DNA from: Ruminococcus sp.
Lineage (GTDB): Bacteria; Bacillota; Clostridia; Oscillospirales; Ruminococcaceae
DNA: 64,000 bases
Direction of reading: 5' to 3'
Assembly (NCBI RefSeq): GCF_017464355.1
Contig: NZ_JAFUAG010000014.1
Span: 1 to 64,000 of the forward strand
This document shows positions 58,928 through 64,000 of the stretch, one piece after another (within the stretch, counting starts at the first letter, position 1; each line of letters begins with the position of its first letter). Under the pieces are notes generated by a model. That model saw nothing but the letters and a program-made list of their open reading frames with translations. It had not been told where the DNA came from and searched no databases. Position numbers and translations under genes: made by a program.

Positions 58928-59485
58928 ATGCTGCATTATAAAATAATGAGCTATGAGAGCGACTACGACTGGGGACAGCTGGTGGATATGACCTCCCTGA
59001 GAGATAAGAATTCTATCGAGAGGGAGTTTGTGAAAAGACTTAACGATAACCTGAACGATGAACCCTTTGCCGATGAGCTGTCAGATAAGCTTATGGCAGA
59101 GCTGGATAATTCCCGCAGAACAGGGGAGTATGCGGTGATAACGCCAAGGGGCAAGGGCTGTATAACCTGCCTGGGTACAGGCATAAAGTTCGGGCTTATG
59201 GTGATAGACCTGGCCGCACGGGGCAAAAGCGCCATAACCAAGCCCTATGCCGCAGGCATGGATGTGCTTGAATGGCTCTCCCGCCACGGGGAGCATACCC
59301 TGGTGCTTACGGATAACGAGTGCGACCGTTCTGTAAAAGAGGTGCTGACACTGGTGAATAACGGCGCGGCTGACCTGGAGTATATGGGGCAGACTTACTC
59401 TGCCTACAGCCTGAGAGAATGCATGGCCGCCCTGGCGCCCCTTATCGCAAAGAATGAGGGCTCGGTGGAGGACGATACCTTCTGA
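58928..59485 (+). CDS. Unknown protein encoded inside the ilv cluster
   Basis: A 185-residue soluble protein starting 10 bp after ilvB with an AGAGGTG ribosome site. I do not recognise its family. It has an acidic N-terminal half (REFVKRLNDNLNDEPFADE), a central VITPRGKGCITCLGTGIKFG, and a C-terminal HTLVLTDNECDRSVKEVL. The CxxC (CITC, about 80) and the GTGIKFG loop are the only distinctive motifs. The tight spacing after ilvB suggests co-translation and a role linked to acetolactate synthase, but nothing in the sequence shows it. Confidence 0.65.
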   Translation: MLHYKIMSYESDYDWGQLVDMTSLRDKNSIEREFVKRLNDNLNDEPFADELSDKLMAELDNSRRTGEYAVITPRGKGCITCLGTGIKFGLMVIDLAARGKSAITKPYAAGMDVLEWLSRHGEHTLVLTDNECDRSVKEVLTLVNNGAADLEYMGQTYSAYSLRECMAALAPLIAKNEGSVEDDTF

Positions 59486-59621
59486 AAAGGCTGTTTGCTG
59501 TAATAATTATGATACAGCTGCGTTGTTAATTTTATCGTGTTAAAAAGTTAAAGAAATATCCATAATATAATAGTATAATGAATGAGTGTGGAATTTATTT
59601 CCGAAAAACGGAGGTTTTAAT

Positions 59622-61201
<1,580 letters not shown>

Positions 61202-61233
61202 GCTTGCTGCTTCTGCAAAGTATAGATCTTACA

Positions 61234-61262
61234 AGACCCGAAGGCCTCACGCTTTCGGGTCT
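61234..61262 (+). terminator. Terminator of the ilv cluster
   Basis: AGACCCGAA pairs with TTCGGGTCT, then TTTTTG. Confidence 0.9.
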
Positions 61263-61356
61263 TTTTGCAGACTTTTCCCGCCTTACTTCAAATGTACAAA
61301 AATTATGAACAAAAGCGTACACTATGCACAAATTTCGCTGCGATTTATCCCGATGA

Positions 61357-61385
61357 TTGACAAGCATGACAAAACGTGTTATACT
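61357..61385 (+). promoter_or_regulatory. Promoter for the PP2C gene
   Basis: TTGACA (61357-61362), 17-bp spacer, TATACT (61380-61385). It rules out the upstream in-frame ATG at 61305 as start. Confidence 0.85.
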
Positions 61386-61436
61386 TTTAATGTGGGCGCT
61401 TGCGCGCGTAATGTGGAAAAATTTGGGGCAATGTCT

Positions 61437-62492
61437 ATGAGATATTATATTTACGGATATACCGACACAGGCGGAAGAGATAATAATGAAGACGCTGTGC
61501 TGGTCAATAAAGAGGTCATAAATGAAGGCTTCTGTGAGGCGGTCGTTGACGCACCGTTCATCACAGCGGTCTGCGACGGCGTGGGCGGAGAAAAGGCAGG
61601 GGAGCTGGCCTCCCGTATGTGCCTGCAGCTGCTCTCTCTGGTGAACTATACGGCCTCCTGCGACCTGAAACAGGCGCTTCTGGAAATACATGAGAAGATA
61701 AGGAAGAAAAGCTCCCGCGACCGTGCCGCCAGGGATATGCAGACCACCGTCTGCGCACTGGCAGTGGACGAGCAGGGCAGGGGCCTCTGCGTAAATGTGG
61801 GGGACAGCAGGCTCTACCGCTTCGTCAACGGCACCATAAGGCAGATATCTTCCGACCAGAGCTACGGGCAGTATATGTATAATAAAGGCGAGATAGACTC
61901 TGCTCAGGAGCTGGAGCCAAAGTACCGCAGCGCCATAATCTCCGCCATAGGCAGCCCCCACAGTGAGCCTGACGTGGCTCAGACGCCCCTGGTGAGCGAG
62001 TTCGGGGCTGAACCCGATGATATGATAATTATCACTACAGACGGCGTTTCCGACTTTATCAGCGATAACGAGTTCGAGGTGGGGCTGTCCATGGACCTGC
62101 CTATCTCCGAAAAACTGGTGGCGCTGGCCAAGCTGGCGCTCATGAACGGCAGCAAGGATAATGTTTCCATAATCGGTATCAAGCCCTTCCTGGATTTTGA
62201 AGAGCTGGCTGCCCTTACTCGGCATGACGCTGTCAGCGAGACCGTTAACGTCATGGAAATGCTGGGCGAGCATGAAGAACCCGCCGAGGAAAAGGACGAA
62301 CTCAGCGATATACTCACCATCGACCTGGGAGATATCATCGGCAAAAACAAGCCCGCACCTCCCCCCGAGGAACACCATGAGATAGCCACCCGCGAGGATA
62401 TCGAGCTTGAAGCCCATGACCTCTTCATGCAGGCGCAGGCCTCACTTTCGAGATTGTCAAGCCTTTTCCCCAACAAGAAAAAGTCCGATTAA
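61437..62492 (+). CDS. PP2C-family serine/threonine phosphatase
   Basis: A 351-residue phosphatase. The start at 61437 lies downstream of the promoter and 8 bp from GGGG. Catalytic motifs of bacterial PP2C are visible: TDTGGRDNNEDAVLV (about 8-22), VCDGVGGEKAGELAS (about 43), VNVGDSRLYRFVNG (about 120), ITTDGVSDFISD (about 200) and GSKDNVSIIGIKP (about 237). After about residue 245 comes a C-terminal extension of about 105 residues, acidic in part, with no recognised domain. No partner Ser/Thr kinase adjoins it. It is probably cytoplasmic; the substrate is unknown. Confidence 0.9.
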   Translation: MRYYIYGYTDTGGRDNNEDAVLVNKEVINEGFCEAVVDAPFITAVCDGVGGEKAGELASRMCLQLLSLVNYTASCDLKQALLEIHEKIRKKSSRDRAARDMQTTVCALAVDEQGRGLCVNVGDSRLYRFVNGTIRQISSDQSYGQYMYNKGEIDSAQELEPKYRSAIISAIGSPHSEPDVAQTPLVSEFGAEPDDMIIITTDGVSDFISDNEFEVGLSMDLPISEKLVALAKLALMNGSKDNVSIIGIKPFLDFEELAALTRHDAVSETVNVMEMLGEHEEPAEEKDELSDILTIDLGDIIGKNKPAPPPEEHHEIATREDIELEAHDLFMQAQASLSRLSSLFPNKKKSD

Positions 62493-62620
62493 TTAGGCAA
62501 AACATTTAAATAAATGCGGCAATACGGGGTTTTTCTTAGAATTATTAGGTAATAATGATAAATTTTTTCCTGCCGAAATTGTTAGTTTACGGTAAAACGA
62601 TGAATAATGACCCCGATGTC

Positions 62621-62649
62621 TTGACAAATCCATTTATATGTTGTAAAAT
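62621..62649 (+). promoter_or_regulatory. Promoter for the secreted dockerin protein
   Basis: TTGACA (62621-62626), 17-bp spacer, TAAAAT (62644-62649). Confidence 0.85.
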
Positions 62650-62714
62650 GGTTATTGAAATAGACAAGGTAGGTCTATTTGAGACTTTTACGAAACGAAT
62701 TGGAGGAATTTGAG

Positions 62715-63485
62715 ATGAAGAATTCAAAGATCGTTGCAGCTATGACTGCTGCAGCAATGGTAGTTTCTATGTCAGCTATGGTTGCTTCCGCAGCTGAGGT
62801 TGACGACATTTTTGATGAAGTTGGCGTTAACGACTACAACGCATATGAGTGGGATATCACTGACCTGGAAGCTTTCTTCGAGGATGAGGACGCTGTAGTT
62901 GTTATTACTTACACTGATGAGCACGACGGCTGGGGTGATCTCGCTTTCGGTTTCAGCGTTGACGGCACCTGGAAGTCTGCTACTTTCTCAAACGATGCCG
63001 GCGAGGATGCTGAGTTCGAGGTAAGCGTTGCTGATGTTATCGCAGCTGTTGAGATCGAGGATGCTTCTACTGCTTCTTTCGGTAAGGTAGAGGGCTACAA
63101 TGGCTGCACTATCTCTAAGATCGTTCTGAAGACAGCTGACGCTGAGCCTTCTGATGACGACGAGCCTGCTGATGACGATGTAGCTACTGACGACGAGACC
63201 ACTGCTGATGATGACGTTACTACAGGTGAAGAGACCACCACAGGTGATGACGACACTACTGGTGACGAGACCACTACTGAGGAAGAGTACACCACTGGTG
63301 ATATCAACGGCGACGGCAACGTTGACGTAACTGACCTGATGGCAATTGCTGCTCACGTTAAGACTATCAGACCTCTGACTAAGGCTGGCGAGAAGGCTGC
63401 TGACGTTAACGGAGACGGCAATGTTGACGTAACTGACCTGATGGCAGTTGCTGCTCACGTTAAGGCTATCAGACCTCTGTACTAA
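62715..63485 (+). CDS. Small secreted protein with C-terminal dockerin
   Basis: A 256-residue exported protein. The start at 62715 has GGAGG 8 bp upstream and gives a signal peptide ending MVASAAEV. Residues about 28-145 form one beta-rich domain, aromatic and acidic (YEWDITDLEAFFEDED, GWGDLAFGFSVDGTWKSATF), which looks like a carbohydrate-binding module but which I cannot place in a family. A Thr/Asp/Glu linker of about 45 residues (DDETTADDDVTTGEETTTG) leads to a type I dockerin with two calcium repeats (DINGDGNVDVTDLMAIAAHV, DVNGDGNVDVTDLMAVAAHV). It has no catalytic domain. Codon use resembles highly expressed genes. Confidence 0.88.
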   Translation: MKNSKIVAAMTAAAMVVSMSAMVASAAEVDDIFDEVGVNDYNAYEWDITDLEAFFEDEDAVVVITYTDEHDGWGDLAFGFSVDGTWKSATFSNDAGEDAEFEVSVADVIAAVEIEDASTASFGKVEGYNGCTISKIVLKTADAEPSDDDEPADDDVATDDETTADDDVTTGEETTTGDDDTTGDETTTEEEYTTGDINGDGNVDVTDLMAIAAHVKTIRPLTKAGEKAADVNGDGNVDVTDLMAVAAHVKAIRPLY

Positions 63486-63523
63486 TTTCTTGACGAAATA
63501 TATACAGTTCAAGCTGTAACGAT

Positions 63524-63553
63524 AAAAGCGGACGTTTCAAAGCGTCCGCTTTT
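63524..63553 (+). terminator. Terminator of the dockerin gene
   Basis: AAAAGCGGACG pairs with CGTCCGCTTTT, then TT and ATG. The T tract is continuous with the stem end. Confidence 0.88.
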
Positions 63554-63599
63554 TTATGCATGAAAAACCTCCGCAGCCCGGCTGGCCGCGGAGGTGCTT

Positions 63600-64000
63600 T
63601 TATTTCTCTGTCGGTTTGAATTCGATGTCTCTCGGTATGTAGTTGGCAACAACGTTCCCGCTGCGGTTCTTTATAAATAAGACCGTGCCTGTCCCATAGG
63701 GTATGCAGTTTTCGCCCTCATTCTCAAGGACCTCCTGTACGCTCATATAATAGTAATCGTTCCAGCACCTGCCGTACAGCTCCCCGGGGGCGGCCACAAA
63801 GGCCTTGTCTGTCATCGAGAAACCTACCACATCAGCATATATCTTCCCGTCGATCTCACGGGCGTAGTCCACCAGCACCAGCTTGTCGCCGTCAGGCTCG
63901 CGGTACTTTTCTGAGAGATCGATCTTTGTCTTCAACAGGTAGAAATATCCTGTGCTTTCATCAACAAATGAACCTTTCAGCTGCCCGCTGTAGTCTGAGG
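63600..64000 (-). CDS. Unknown protein, partial (runs off the right edge)
   Basis: A minus-strand frame open to the window end, giving at least 133 residues. Apparent starts such as TTG at 63935 are probably internal, since the frame continues with plausible sequence (LKGSFVDESTGYFYLLKTKID). It shows FSMTDKAFVAAPGELYGRC and a C-terminal GTVLFIKNRSGNVVANYIPRDI. I do not recognise the family. The remaining N-terminus is outside the window. Confidence 0.6.
   Translation of the reverse strand, partial: SDYSGQLKGSFVDESTGYFYLLKTKIDLSEKYREPDGDKLVLVDYAREIDGKIYADVVGFSMTDKAFVAAPGELYGRCWNDYYYMSVQEVLENEGENCIPYGTGTVLFIKNRSGNVVANYIPRDIEFKPTEK

Noticed and set aside
61305-61436. Longer N-terminus for the PP2C phosphatase
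   Set aside because: The promoter (61357-61385) lies inside this extension, so the transcript cannot contain the earlier ATG.

Overview
The window looks like a chromosomal segment of a Gram-positive, low-to-medium GC anaerobe of the Ruminococcus type (Oscillospiraceae). The clues are two secreted proteins ending in type I dockerins, a BspA-like leucine-rich-repeat protein, a GH127 arabinofuranosidase and CE2/CE4-like esterases, Na+-pumping decarboxylase subunits, clostridial-style housekeeping genes (Asp23-FakA, FtsEX with M23 hydrolases, HPr with Ser46), and very regular vegetative promoters: TTGACA-like box, 17-bp spacer, TATAAT, often preceded by TGTGG. The genus is inferred from gene content, not from a marker gene.

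Layout. 1-3.3 kb: the 3' end of a large serine recombinase abuts a FUSC membrane gene whose HAD domain is cut short; asnB follows, and both minus-strand genes have terminator-like hairpins directly after their promoters. 3.4-8.5 kb: DacF-like carboxypeptidase, a secreted MBL-fold lipoprotein, rpsO and pnp. 8.8-11.2 kb: three tandem zinc-ribbon membrane paralogues of unknown role. 11.3-17.1 kb: RecD2 helicase, a macro-domain fusion protein, GH127 and a tRNA-Thr. 17.2-23.3 kb: Asp23/FakA pair, a YfbR-like nucleotidase, an AraC regulator that seems to start at CTG, a flippase and a YdbC/PC4 protein. 23.4-35.4 kb is mostly minus strand: EAL protein, YfcE, FolC, ROK regulator, the ddl-murI-DUF1934-argS operon and an OmpR/HK pair. 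35.8-39.7 kb: DUF4272, a kinase-like protein, YbaK, a lipoprotein, a short helical protein and a histidine kinase. 39.7-44.4 kb (minus): decarboxylase beta and gamma subunits and the LRR-dockerin protein. 44.8-51.8 kb: GHKL kinase, two secreted esterase lipoproteins, rimM-trmD, HPr and a CdaR/PucR-like regulator. 51.8-57.0 kb: ftsEX and two coiled-coil M23 hydrolases. 57.3-61.2 kb: ilvB, an unknown gene, ilvH and ilvC. 61.4-64 kb: PP2C phosphatase, a small secreted dockerin protein and one partial gene.

Functional themes are the cell envelope (Dac, Ddl, MurI, FtsEX/M23, flippase, deacetylase), branched-chain amino acid synthesis, and secreted or dockerin-bearing surface proteins. No CRISPR array, phage module or obvious multi-gene defence island is visible. 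The least explained items are a family of about 100-bp palindromic repeats (29127, 35712, 57153) lying inside transcripts and showing a compensatory base-pair change, the triplicated zinc-ribbon membrane proteins, the promoter-terminator leaders, and the unknown gene within the ilv cluster.
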